Source: Thioploca sp.
Lineage (GTDB): Bacteria; Pseudomonadota; Gammaproteobacteria; Beggiatoales; Beggiatoaceae
Assembly (NCBI GenBank): GCA_012032555.1
Contig: JAAUSR010000018.1
Span: forward strand, 1 to 64,000
Direction: 5' to 3'
DNA length: 64,000 nt
Below the pieces are notes generated by a model, which saw nothing but the letters and a program-made list of their open reading frames with translations, was not told where the DNA came from and ran no database searches. This document shows positions 1 through 7,731 of the stretch, piece after piece; positions within the stretch are counted from its first letter, which is position 1, and each line of letters opens with the position of its first letter. Position numbers and translations under genes: made by a program.

Positions 1-40
1 GCACGGAAGCGTTTTTTAGAACGGCTGGAGAGGTATCAAC

Positions 41-490
41 ATGCGGGAAATCGTTTACTTGGATGAGAGTGGTTTTGCTAACGATATGCCTCGTAGAAAG
101 GGTTATGCGCCAATGGGGAAACGTGGTATTGGTAAACCTAATTGGCATGCCAGGGGCCGTCTCAACGTCATCGGTGCTTTGCTGGTCTCAGGTCTACTCA
201 CCGTGAGTCTTTTTAGTGATGCCATCAATGCCAATACTTTTTATGCTGGGGTTGAACCAGATTTATTATCTCAATTGTCCCCCCACCGTATCGTCGTTAT
301 GGATAATGCGGCTTTTCACCAACGGGCTGATATTCAGCAACTCTTTGAACAAGCCGGACATCTCATTGAAGATTTACCGCCTTACTCACCAGAACTCAAT
401 CCCATTGAACCTAAATGGGCACAAGCTCAAGCGGTTCGCAAACAAAAAAAATGTTCGGTTGAGGAACTATTTAAATATTATGTCTCATAA
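41..490 (+). CDS. IS630-family transposase, C-terminal DDE part (ORFB)
   Basis: The protein carries the DDE triad of IS630/Tc1-like transposases: Asp in YLDESGF at the start, Asp in VVMDNAAFH near residue 88, and Glu in NPIEPKW near residue 123. It would cut and rejoin DNA at TA targets. The bases before the ATG read in another frame (1-66) as ARKRFLERLERYQHAG, which is the expected upstream transposase sequence. The protein therefore continues across a +1 frame change, either a programmed ORFA/ORFB frameshift as known in this family or a mutation. The element enters the window truncated, so its left end cannot be seen. The C-terminus has about the usual length. I did not identify a right terminal repeat. 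Confidence 0.85.
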   Translation: MREIVYLDESGFANDMPRRKGYAPMGKRGIGKPNWHARGRLNVIGALLVSGLLTVSLFSDAINANTFYAGVEPDLLSQLSPHRIVVMDNAAFHQRADIQQLFEQAGHLIEDLPPYSPELNPIEPKWAQAQAVRKQKKCSVEELFKYYVS

Positions 491-640
491 TCGTTTTATA
501 ATGCTTTTTAATAGTCATTTTATCTTGCCTTTGCTATATAGCGTAGTGGCTTTAGGTTTTGAGCGTTTAGTGTGGATTGAAGTTTGATAATTAATTTTCC
601 GGAAGATAGAGAAAGATTTTTAGGAAATCAACCACCTTAA

Positions 641-700
641 ATTCCTCTTACCCTGTTTTTTCAAAGAAGAGAGGGGTGAATCTTTAACTTAATAGCAGTG
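641..700. repeat. MITE-like repeat fragment ending in TTAACTTAATAGCAGTG
   Basis: The right end closely matches the terminal repeat of the element at 41949-42062. The inner part, with TTTTTTCAAAGA and GAGGGG, resembles 41568-41603. It is the only structure I see between the transposase and the Uma2 gene. Confidence 0.5.
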
Positions 701-767
701 GCGAGTAAGGGCTCGACGAGGAAATAGTGAAACTCCAATGCGAATCGAGTTAATAAGGCGTACTAAT

Positions 768-1298
768 ATGAGTGAATTGATAGAACAGAATAATCATGTA
801 TTTGATGAAGAGGAATTTCCAATGGGATCAGTTAACCATAGCCGGACACAAGGTAAGTTAATTGTGGCACTGGCTCAAGATGAGCGATTGGAAGTCATGC
901 CAGAATTGTCTATCGATTTAAAAGGCTTAGATATCAGCCCATTTGGCTTTAAATCCATGGTGGAGTTAAAACCAGATATTTCAGTTTATTGGCAAACCCC
1001 GGTGCCAGAAGCGGAACCTTTAGATGATATCATTCGCTCACCTTCACCCCCAGATCTGGCTATTGAAATTATCTCCACTTCGCAGACTCTGACTGAGATG
1101 ACAAATAAAGTAAAAGCTTACTTTGCTCTCGGTGTAAAGTCCTGTTGGCTAGTGTTACCAAGCTTGTCTACTATTTATGTATTTTCGCCTCCTCATCACT
1201 ACCGGGTTTTTCCGCCAGACAGCGAGTTGGTTGATGAAATCATGGCAATTCATTTACCCCTTCACCAGGTGTTTAAACAGCGTTCAGAGAAGATTTAG
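768..1298 (+). CDS. Uma2-family endonuclease (DUF820)
   Basis: Predicted PD-(D/E)XK-fold nuclease of the Uma2 family, which is expanded in cyanobacteria and in Beggiatoa-type bacteria; its cellular role is unknown. Recognisable motifs are KPDISVYW around residue 74, PDLAIEIIS around residue 96 with the acidic and Glu residues of the fold, and a Lys-rich stretch NKVKAYFALGVKSCWLV. I chose the ATG at 768 (MSELIEQ) because the start ten codons earlier has a poorer upstream context; AAGG lies before 768. The length of 176 residues is normal for the family. The gene stands alone between repeats, and two further Uma2 genes lie at 30422 and 60624. Confidence 0.85.
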   Translation: MSELIEQNNHVFDEEEFPMGSVNHSRTQGKLIVALAQDERLEVMPELSIDLKGLDISPFGFKSMVELKPDISVYWQTPVPEAEPLDDIIRSPSPPDLAIEIISTSQTLTEMTNKVKAYFALGVKSCWLVLPSLSTIYVFSPPHHYRVFPPDSELVDEIMAIHLPLHQVFKQRSEKI

Positions 1299-1330
1299 AA
1301 GAAGGATAGTTGTTTCGCTTCGCTAAGCCG

Positions 1331-1358
1331 GCGTTACCAAATAGAACTTGATAACGAG
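1331..1358. repeat. Palindromic GTTACCAA...TTGGTAAC repeat, copy 1
   Basis: Imperfect palindrome with arms around AGAA, preceded by a CTTCGCTAAGC segment. It is related to copies at 1513-1540 and 19451-19478. It lies in the 298-base gap after the Uma2 gene, which otherwise holds only repeats. Confidence 0.6.
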
Positions 1359-1512
1359 AAAGTATCTGGACAACTTCAATCAATACCCACTATTTATCTG
1401 AACTATAAAGAAGTTTTAGCTCTTTTCCAAGCTCTACTTAGTAGAGTCTTTTGGCGAAGCTCGGCTTCGGGTGTTGTCCTACTTCGTTCGCCAAGCAAAG
1501 CTTGGCACACAG

Positions 1513-1540
1513 GCGTTACCAAGTAGAACTTGGTAACGAG
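1513..1540. repeat. Palindromic GTTACCAA...TTGGTAAC repeat, copy 2
   Basis: Perfect arms GTTACCAAGT and ACTTGGTAAC around AGA. It is preceded by TTCGCCAAGCAAAGCTTGGC, itself a palindrome. The same two-part arrangement occurs at 19410-19478. Confidence 0.7.
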
Positions 1541-1550
1541 CAAATAAAGG

Positions 1551-1579
1551 GGGCGTTATGACTAATGCCTAACGCACCC
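1551..1579. repeat. GGTGCGTTAGGC-type hairpin repeat
   Basis: Arms GGGCGTTA and TAACGCACC. The same family occurs at 41526, 41619, 49272 and 49351. It sits just past the stop of the minus-strand gene ending at 1597 and may act as a transcript-end hairpin. Confidence 0.55.
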
Positions 1580-1596
1580 TACTTGCTTAGCTTTCT

Positions 1597-3834
1597 TTAG
1601 TGAGGAATTGGCAACCAATCGTCAACCTCAGTTTCCAAATGAGGAATTAATAACCAATCGTCAATACCCGGTCCAATGATATAGAAAGTTCGATTACCTT
1701 GAGAATCAATTTCTTCTAATCCGTAACAATAATCAGTTAGATCATCAGCAATTTCATACTCATAAAGATCTCCACTCTCGAAACTTCCTTGAGCTTCAAT
1801 CGGCTCGGTAGTTAGACGGATGACATCAGTAGTATTTGAATAATCTGCACATAGTCCCTCAGAAGTCGGTTGAGCTTGCCACAGGTGAAAAGCCAGCGTA
1901 TCGTCTTCTGATAACGTTTGCCAGGTTATCAATAAAGTATTGTTAGCTGTTGGCGTGATGCTAAAATCACCAAGTTCTACCAATAAATCGGTACCAAACA
2001 CCGCGGTACAATTTTTATCAGCATCCATATTCACTATTAAAGGATTAGTTGTGCCTTGGCAATTTCCCACCCATTTTTTAAAGTCGCTTGCCGGCGCAGC
2101 AGTCAGCATCACCGTTGTTCCAGGGGGATAGTTAGCTACGCAGGTTACTCCACAATCGATACCGCCGATATCGCTAGTGATGGTGCCAGAGCCTTGTTTG
2201 GTGAGGGTAAGTTGGACAGTATTATCATCATCAGTACTGATAATCGTTTCAGCAGTGATATTGGATAATTTTTTACCATAGGCAAAAGCATTTACTTGGG
2301 TCGTTAAAGTATCTTGACCACCGGCTGCCAGTAACGTGAAATTAGCCGTTATCAAGGTAAAAGTCCCTTGAGGTCGATCTGCTAATAAATGAATAGCAAT
2401 AGAGTAGATTCTCCCTTGATTGTTTTCTACCGGGGTGTGGTAAATCGGCGTATTGAGATAATCACTAATTTCAATCTGATTGACTTTTAGTAAAGTTGGA
2501 TCGAAGGATAAAAGTACTCCTGCTGTATCAATAGGTTGAGTTCCCGTCTGTATTTTTACTGTTGCCTTAAAATGACTGCCTACGGTTAAAAGTGGAACTC
2601 TATGACCTTTTTTGAGATAAGGTCTTTCATTTTCATTCATTTCACCCAGTATTTCTAAGGTACCCGCCTTACTGAATACCTCTGTAAATACTTGAGCATC
2701 AACTCCTTTTTTTTCGCAATCTACTTTGCCATTGTCGTTTAGATCAAAGTGCTCAGTTAAGAATAGTGGGTCGCTATCTTGGACATCTACGACTCCGTCT
2801 AAGTTGTAATCTATTTTATCTGCTTCTATTTTAGTAGGAGAATTACAAAAAGTAGCAAACATACTGGCATCATTTCCATCAATTAGATTGTCTGGCGGTT
2901 CATTTTGAAAGGTTTGACCGTTATAACCGACAACATCTCCTCGTTGTAATTTGTCAAACTGTTTAGGGTTACCTCCACATCTAGCAACAATGTCTCGCTT
3001 TTGCTGTAACGCATTGGTAGCACTGACATAGACAGTGTAAGTAGCACCTAATTCAAATTCACCGTCCAGAACAAATTGATCGGAGTCCATTTTTATGGAT
3101 TCATGAATAATTTCATCTTCTGGTTTTGATGAAATAAATGGATAAACATGAATTCTTAACCAATGACCTTTAGCACCAGGAACGACACCGGTTAGTTGAC
3201 CCTTACTTTTTACTGGAAAGGTTGTCGGCTCAAGCTCAGCTAGGGAAATTGGTTTCCCACTCGATCGAATTGCCGTTTTACTCCCTTCAAATCCTAAGGT
3301 AACGTTGTCTGCTAGAATGCCAGGCTTGACTTGAAAGGGAATCGTCATGACATCCGCCATTCCTGAGACCGGAGGAATAGCTATCCCCATAAAGCTAATA
3401 TTTCCGTTTTTAACCGTTGATGGCAATAATTCGGTAAAACCGGAACCAATTTTAACGCTGCCATCAACTTTGAGAATTGCGGGATCAAATTTTAGGACAA
3501 TATTAGCTTGATCAACTTCTTGTCCTTCAGGTAGTTGTAACTGTACTTTAACTTCAAAAGAAGTATTACAGGTTGTTGATTCCGGTGGTATTATAATCAA
3601 GGTAGCCAATAATTCCTCTGCCGATCCATGCCAAAACCCAGCAATGAATTGCGAATTTTGAGCCGGTATAAAAGGTTGACCGATGGTGTGACCTAGGCTA
3701 GTGTTACCTGAAGTTGTGTAATTACCACCGGAGGCGATAACTTGGTGGGTTAGAACTGACGTATTAACTGTTCCGTAAATACACGCAAGTAATATATTAA
3801 CTAGCCAAAGTAAATATTTATTAATGGTAAACAT
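1597..3834 (-). CDS. Exported protein with two cohesin-like domains, EF-hand calcium sites and an InlB-type repeat
   Basis: A hydrophobic N-terminus (about residues 5-25) indicates export. A cohesin-like beta-sandwich follows at about residues 78-200 (ANIVLKFDPAILKVDG). Two EF-hand-like loops follow (DYNLDGVVDVQDSD near 342 and DLNDNGKVDCEKKG near 360), as in dockerin modules. A second cohesin-like domain lies at about 410-540 (GVLLSFDPTLLKVN). A divergent InlB B-repeat with paired Cys lies at about 548-608. The tail repeats a DDWLxIPH motif. Cohesin and dockerin pieces in non-cellulolytic bacteria usually serve surface protein assembly; the partner here is unknown. GGAA stands just before the ATG. 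The gene begins 20 bases after the preceding minus-strand gene, so the two are probably co-transcribed. Confidence 0.7.
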   Translation of the reverse strand: MFTINKYLLWLVNILLACIYGTVNTSVLTHQVIASGGNYTTSGNTSLGHTIGQPFIPAQNSQFIAGFWHGSAEELLATLIIIPPESTTCNTSFEVKVQLQLPEGQEVDQANIVLKFDPAILKVDGSVKIGSGFTELLPSTVKNGNISFMGIAIPPVSGMADVMTIPFQVKPGILADNVTLGFEGSKTAIRSSGKPISLAELEPTTFPVKSKGQLTGVVPGAKGHWLRIHVYPFISSKPEDEIIHESIKMDSDQFVLDGEFELGATYTVYVSATNALQQKRDIVARCGGNPKQFDKLQRGDVVGYNGQTFQNEPPDNLIDGNDASMFATFCNSPTKIEADKIDYNLDGVVDVQDSDPLFLTEHFDLNDNGKVDCEKKGVDAQVFTEVFSKAGTLEILGEMNENERPYLKKGHRVPLLTVGSHFKATVKIQTGTQPIDTAGVLLSFDPTLLKVNQIEISDYLNTPIYHTPVENNQGRIYSIAIHLLADRPQGTFTLITANFTLLAAGGQDTLTTQVNAFAYGKKLSNITAETIISTDDDNTVQLTLTKQGSGTITSDIGGIDCGVTCVANYPPGTTVMLTAAPASDFKKWVGNCQGTTNPLIVNMDADKNCTAVFGTDLLVELGDFSITPTANNTLLITWQTLSEDDTLAFHLWQAQPTSEGLCADYSNTTDVIRLTTEPIEAQGSFESGDLYEYEIADDLTDYCYGLEEIDSQGNRTFYIIGPGIDDWLLIPHLETEVDDWLPIPH

Positions 3835-3854
3835 GGCTAATTTCCATTCTAATT

Positions 3855-4544
3855 TTAGTTACATTGAGTTTGAGCAAGAATATATACAGTTCCTCTCATC
3901 TTCCCTCCTTGTTGTTTTAGACACCATGAAAAATCATTAGTTAGGTCATTAAACCAAGTTTGAGAAAATTTTCCGGGTATAGTACATTTGGAAAGTTCTC
4001 GTGGTTCAAAGCATACTTCCCCAACTTTAATTTTATTACCAGAAAAGGCAGGTCCGGTATCTCCTTTCGGACCTGTATCACCTTTATCTCCCTTAGGACC
4101 AGGAACATTATTAGAACAAAACCAAATTTTGCTGTTGGAATTCCACGCGGGAACTTGCCCATTGGAACAATTGAGTTTACCCAAAGTCGCTTCATCAACT
4201 GTTTGGGCATGAAAAGCATAAGGGACGCTAGAAAGAGGGGTAGGGGGTGAGATGATAATCTGTCCACCCACGGTAGCTTGCACGTTCAATTTTGTTGTAT
4301 CAGGATCGAGCTTACTGAAATCTAAACCACTAAAATCCAATTGAACAGCAAAAACACCTTGGCTAACGGGGACGTCATCGGTTTGAGTCCACGAAGTACC
4401 ATCGAGAGAAAAGGTCAGTTTAACAGAGGGATTATCAATCGGTTTTTTGGCTACCTCGTCAAACAAATAGCCTTGATAACTGATCGTTTTGGGTACTTCT
4501 GCTTGACTTACCCAGGGTAAAATACTGAGACAAACAGCCACCAA
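3855..4544 (-). CDS. Exported protein with short collagen-like segment; start apparently controlled by a pentanucleotide repeat
   Basis: The reading frame has a hydrophobic export segment (LFLFLVAVCLSILPWVSQA), a beta-rich domain, then a short collagen-like GPKGDKGDTGPKGDTGP segment near residue 150 and a Cys-containing tail. Within this frame no ATG precedes the hydrophobic segment. Only TTG (4544) and GTG (4541) exist, and both leave a signal peptide without basic residues. Upstream, eight copies of a 5-base repeat (4561-4600) separate the frame from paired ATG codons at 4623 and 4620, which read in a different frame. One more repeat, or two fewer, would join the ATG codons to the gene. The given start at 4544 is therefore provisional. 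The downstream gene at 1597-3834 lies in the same transcript orientation. Confidence 0.65.
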   Translation of the reverse strand: MVAVCLSILPWVSQAEVPKTISYQGYLFDEVAKKPIDNPSVKLTFSLDGTSWTQTDDVPVSQGVFAVQLDFSGLDFSKLDPDTTKLNVQATVGGQIIISPPTPLSSVPYAFHAQTVDEATLGKLNCSNGQVPAWNSNSKIWFCSNNVPGPKGDKGDTGPKGDTGPAFSGNKIKVGEVCFEPRELSKCTIPGKFSQTWFNDLTNDFSWCLKQQGGKMRGTVYILAQTQCN

Positions 4545-4560
4545 AAATAAAAAAAGAGGG

Positions 4561-4600
4561 ATTTGATTTGATTTGATTTGATTTGATTTGATTTGATTTG
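4561..4600. repeat. (ATTTG)x8 pentanucleotide tandem repeat (CAAAT on the coding strand)
   Basis: Eight perfect copies between the ATG codons at 4620/4623 and the signal-peptide region of the minus-strand gene. In the gene's frame the repeat reads as IKSNQ units, and a TGA stop lies directly upstream at 4602-4604. In the ATG frame translation runs out of frame and stops early inside the gene. Unit length 5 is not a multiple of 3, so slippage changes the frame. This is the layout of known contingency loci. Confidence 0.85.
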
Positions 4601-4623
4601 ATCAAAAAAGTATAAGTCATCAT

Positions 4624-4951
4624 GGTCTCTACCTACTAAGTGAAATTAATGTAGCTCATTTGTGGTTAGGTAGCCACACTTCGCTCTAAGTAATGTTGCT
4701 ATTGAAGTTGGTTTAATTTCCCTTATCATTTTCCTACTAAATGATCAAATATGGAATCTATCATGAAATCACTTTGACATAAAACTAATATTTTTTATAT
4801 ATATAGTCAATATATTTATGGTTTTTACTTCACTTGTCCACTTGTTGCTAAGCTTCGCTTTTGCCCACCCTATCTGACTTCCACTAGGGGTAGTTAAAAA
4901 ATTTAATTTTATTCATAGGTAGAACGCAGCGAAATACTAATATTCCTGAAT
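4624..4951. other. Intergenic region, AT-rich, no gene seen
   Basis: I see no coding sequence. It holds the promoter region of the repeat-controlled minus-strand gene and a fragment (about 4849-4875) of the CTTCGCTTTTGCCCACCCTA repeat family found at 5911, 32280 and 41752. Confidence 0.5.
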
Positions 4952-5371
4952 TTAATCCAGTTTGGAGAAACTTTTACTAATTTTAACCATACCTAACAAT
5001 TTAACCGCTTTAGCATCAAAACTGACCGTATATTCACAACCTTTTGATTGATTAACCCGCATTAATAGCACATCAGAAAAGTCTGCCGTTGATTCTTGAT
5101 AAACCTGGAGCGCTTCCCAAACTACTTGGGGTTCTTGAATGGATAGTTGCTTGGTTTCGATCAAAGCTTGAATAATTTCCACCAATTTCTCTTTGGGTAC
5201 TTTATAACAAGTTTTCAGTACCCAAATAACTTCGCATAACACAATATGACAAATAAAACCGGGTTGAGTTTCGGTACATTCTCGTTCAATAAAAGTCGTA
5301 GCGATGGCAGATTGCTCTAAGTCATCTTGAACGAGGTAACGAATCACTACATTCGCATCTAACCCTTTCAC
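4952..5371 (-). CDS. vapC: PIN-domain toxin, VapC-like
   Basis: PIN-fold ribonuclease of a type II toxin-antitoxin pair, expected to cleave RNA when freed from its antitoxin. The acidic site residues are visible: Asp5 in GLDANVVIRYL, Glu in LCEVIWVL (about residue 47), Asp in ADFSDVLL (about 97-100) and Asp in SFDAKAVKLL (about 119). The 139-residue length is typical. Its ATG overlaps the stop of the upstream antitoxin by four bases (ATGA), so the two are translationally coupled. Confidence 0.85.
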   Translation of the reverse strand: MKGLDANVVIRYLVQDDLEQSAIATTFIERECTETQPGFICHIVLCEVIWVLKTCYKVPKEKLVEIIQALIETKQLSIQEPQVVWEALQVYQESTADFSDVLLMRVNQSKGCEYTVSFDAKAVKLLGMVKISKSFSKLD

Positions 5372-5613
5372 AAACCATCTCTTCCCATAGTAGCTATGGT
5401 CATATTCATTTCCTCAATGGAAACGGGTTCAGGTGGGCTTGGAACAATGCCTTTAAGTTCTCGCACATCTCTAGTGATGGGTACTATGGTGAAAGTTCCT
5501 TGAGGATTGATGAAAAATTGCAGCTGTACTCCCGGTGTTAAACTCAGCCGTGTTCTGACTTCTTCGGGGAGGGTAATTTGCCAGTTTTGGGTAATAGTAG
5601 CCGTAGCAGACAT
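5368..5613 (-). CDS. vapB: AbrB/MazE-type antitoxin partner of VapC
   Basis: Small DNA-binding antitoxin with a swapped-hairpin AbrB fold: the N-terminus reads ATITQNWQITLPEEVRTRL, followed by GVQLQFFINPQG. The C-terminal half would wrap and neutralise the PIN toxin. I prefer the ATG at 5613 (MSATATI) to the TTG three codons earlier. It is first in a two-gene operon and probably represses its own promoter, as is usual for such pairs. Confidence 0.8.
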   Translation of the reverse strand: MSATATITQNWQITLPEEVRTRLSLTPGVQLQFFINPQGTFTIVPITRDVRELKGIVPSPPEPVSIEEMNMTIATMGRDGL

Positions 5614-5831
5614 ATTTAGCAATCTATTGAATTAAGTGATATTGTTTAAAATACCCCTCTAGATAAGAATTAGCAAGAAAAACTAGACCCTTTAGCGAGC
5701 TTAGCTCAAAGGGAATAAAGTGAAATCTGGGGCATCATTATCCTAAATCCGCTATGCTTCATCCGAGCTACACTGGCTTGCTCCCACCTTTTGCAAAGGC
5801 AGGAAATTTTATCAAAGGGGGAAATTCAGTA

Positions 5832-5897
5832 AGGTGGGCGAAATGCCGTCCACTACTGGTGGCGTGATAACGAAACTCACCCGGCATTTTGCCCACC
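5832..5897. repeat. Long inverted repeat, GGTGGGCGAAATGCCG...CGGCATTTTGCCCACC
   Basis: Arms of about 16 bases enclose CCACTACTGGTGGCGTGATAACGAAACTC. The left arm and loop recur at 32096-32145 (GGTGGGCGAAATACCATCC...GGTGGCGTTGTAACGAAA). It can form a stable hairpin on either strand. Confidence 0.75.
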
Positions 5898-5910
5898 GTC
5901 AGTGGAAGAA

Positions 5911-5940
5911 AGGTGGGCAACGCTTCGCTTTTGCACACCC
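5911..5940. repeat. GGTGGGCAACGCTTCGCTTTTGC hairpin repeat
   Basis: Same family as 32279-32306 and 41752-41782, with partial copies near 4849. With the previous entry it fills most of the gap between vapBC and the tetR gene. Confidence 0.7.
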
Positions 5941-5975
5941 TACTAAAAATACAGATTATAGACAGAGTTGCAATA

Positions 5976-6030
5976 TTAATTAACGTTTGTTAAATTAATG
6001 CCTATTCTAAAGTTAATTATTGTTAATTAA
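5976..6030. promoter_or_regulatory. Candidate TetR operators
   Basis: Two palindromes lie directly before the tetR start. One is near-palindromic, TTAATTAACGTTTGTTAAAT at about 5977-5996 and its continuation. The other, at 6013-6030, has perfect arms TTAATTA and TAATTAA around TTGT. TetR-type repressors bind such sites and usually control their own operon; binding here is inference. Confidence 0.45.
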
Positions 6031-6037
6031 TCAATTT

Positions 6038-6655
6038 ATGGGTAGTAATTCTTCACGGTTTAAATCCGATACCAAAAACATTATTCTCGACGAAGCAATT
6101 CCTTTATTCGCTAAACGTGGTTATAGCAATGTTTCTATGCGTGATATTGCCGAAGTAGTTGGCATTCGGGCACCAGCACTTTATAACCATTTTAAAAATA
6201 AACAAGCTTTGTATTTAGCAGCAATTTCTCATGCGTTTGCTAACAAAGCCGCCGCACTGTCAGCCGTATTTGCTACGCCAGCTACGCCGGCGGAATTATT
6301 GCAAAAATTTGTGGTGTGTTTATGTGAAAGTGTTAGCCAAGATCCTAATTTTCGGTTGTTAATTCAACGGGAACTTTTGGATGGTGACGAAGCGCGTTTA
6401 CAAGTGTTAGCTAAAGAAATATTCGCGGAACAATTTGAAACGACTAGACGTCTTGCTGAACAACTTGATCCCACCTGTGATACGCACATGTTAACGATTT
6501 CAATTACCGGGTTGGTGTTATACCACTTTGAACTGGGTCCCTTACGGCGTTTCTTTCCCGGTAGTCGAGCAGAACACGAAGATCCGCAATATATTGCTAA
6601 GCACATTACTCGATTGCTATTGAAAGGAGTAATGGGAACAAGCATATGGACATGA
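6038..6655 (+). CDS. TetR/AcrR-family transcriptional regulator
   Basis: N-terminal helix-turn-helix of the TetR family: ILDEAIPLFAKRGYSNVSM, then RDIAEVVGIRAPALYNHFKNKQ at about residues 30-52. The remaining residues form the ligand-binding and dimerisation domain. I chose the ATG at 6038 (MGSNSSRF) over the TTG at 6020, because the TTG lies inside the palindrome that looks like an operator. The stop overlaps the start of the efflux adaptor gene. The arrangement tetR-adaptor-RND pump suggests that it represses this operon until a substrate of the pump binds. Confidence 0.9.
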   Translation: MGSNSSRFKSDTKNIILDEAIPLFAKRGYSNVSMRDIAEVVGIRAPALYNHFKNKQALYLAAISHAFANKAAALSAVFATPATPAELLQKFVVCLCESVSQDPNFRLLIQRELLDGDEARLQVLAKEIFAEQFETTRRLAEQLDPTCDTHMLTISITGLVLYHFELGPLRRFFPGSRAEHEDPQYIAKHITRLLLKGVMGTSIWT

Positions 6656-7731
6656 ATAATCTAATGATATTAAAATGGTTTAGTGGTGGGCTACTATTCA
6701 TCTGCGTGTATCTAAACGCCAGTGCTCAAGACGAACCACCAACTAATGCCGTTTCGGTAACTGTTACCCAATCGATTCGTCGCGCTGTGGAAGTCACCGT
6801 AGAAGTGTTGGGAGATTTAGAAAGTTTGGCACAACCGACCATAGCGGCTGAGATCAGCGGACAAGTCATGGCAATCAATGTCGATGAAGGTAATCCAGTC
6901 AAACAAGGTCAAACTTTGGCAGAACTCGATGCTAAACCCTACCAACTCGCTTTGGCAAGAGAACAAGCAGAACAACAGCGACTACAAGCCTTAATTAAAA
7001 ATCAAGAACTCACTTTAGAACGTTATCAAAATCTAGTACAAAAAAATGCCTCGGCGCAGAGTGAACTCGATAAAGCTAAAACCGATTCCGCTGTATTACA
7101 AGCAGAATTAGCTGGTGTTCAAGTGCGTCTTGAAGAAGCGCAATATAATTTATCTAAAACGGTTATCACCAGTCCAGTTACCGGCACTATTCAGCGGCGG
7201 TTAGTTTCAGTCGGTGATTATTTACAACCAGGCACGCCGCTGTTTCAAATTGTGACGACTACTCCCTTGCGCGCACGCCTCTATTTTCCAGAAACTTTAG
7301 CGGCACAAATTCACCTGAGTTTACCGGTTAAGTTAACGATTCCAGAGCAAACTAAACTGCCGGTTAAAGCCGCTATTACCGCTTTACGTCCGATGCTTGA
7401 TACCCGCAACCGTGCTTTGGAAGCTTTGGCAGAATTTGATAATCCGGGCAATTGGAAACCCGGTTACAGTATTAAAGCCGTCGTGATTTTAGAAAGGCGT
7501 CCACGGGCAGTGATGGTTCCCGCTGGTGCATTGGTACGACGACCGGCTGGTACGGTGGTTTATCGCATTACCCATAACCATGCTAAACAACAGGTAGTCC
7601 AAACCGGTCAACGAGATGGGGAATGGATTGAAATTTTGAGTGGAATTGCTGCTGGTGAAACGATTGTATTAGATGGCGCTGGTTTTTTAACTGATGATGT
7701 TCCGGTAAATGTACGGGAGAAAACTTCATGA
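6646..7731 (+). CDS. RND efflux periplasmic adaptor (HlyD/MFP family)
   Basis: Membrane fusion protein linking an inner-membrane RND pump to an outer-membrane channel. A signal peptide covers about residues 1-27 (WFSGGLLFICVYLNASAQ). A split lipoyl domain follows, with first half around AEISGQVMAINVDEGNPVKQ at 68-90 and second half around VITSPVTGTIQRRLVSVGDYL near 175-195. Between them is a helical hairpin rich in Gln, Glu and Ala, and beyond them a beta-barrel domain. It overlaps tetR by ten bases and the pump gene by four, so the three are coupled. No outer-membrane channel gene is nearby, so the pump presumably uses a TolC encoded elsewhere. Confidence 0.9.
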   Translation: MDMNNLMILKWFSGGLLFICVYLNASAQDEPPTNAVSVTVTQSIRRAVEVTVEVLGDLESLAQPTIAAEISGQVMAINVDEGNPVKQGQTLAELDAKPYQLALAREQAEQQRLQALIKNQELTLERYQNLVQKNASAQSELDKAKTDSAVLQAELAGVQVRLEEAQYNLSKTVITSPVTGTIQRRLVSVGDYLQPGTPLFQIVTTTPLRARLYFPETLAAQIHLSLPVKLTIPEQTKLPVKAAITALRPMLDTRNRALEALAEFDNPGNWKPGYSIKAVVILERRPRAVMVPAGALVRRPAGTVVYRITHNHAKQQVVQTGQRDGEWIEILSGIAAGETIVLDGAGFLTDDVPVNVREKTS

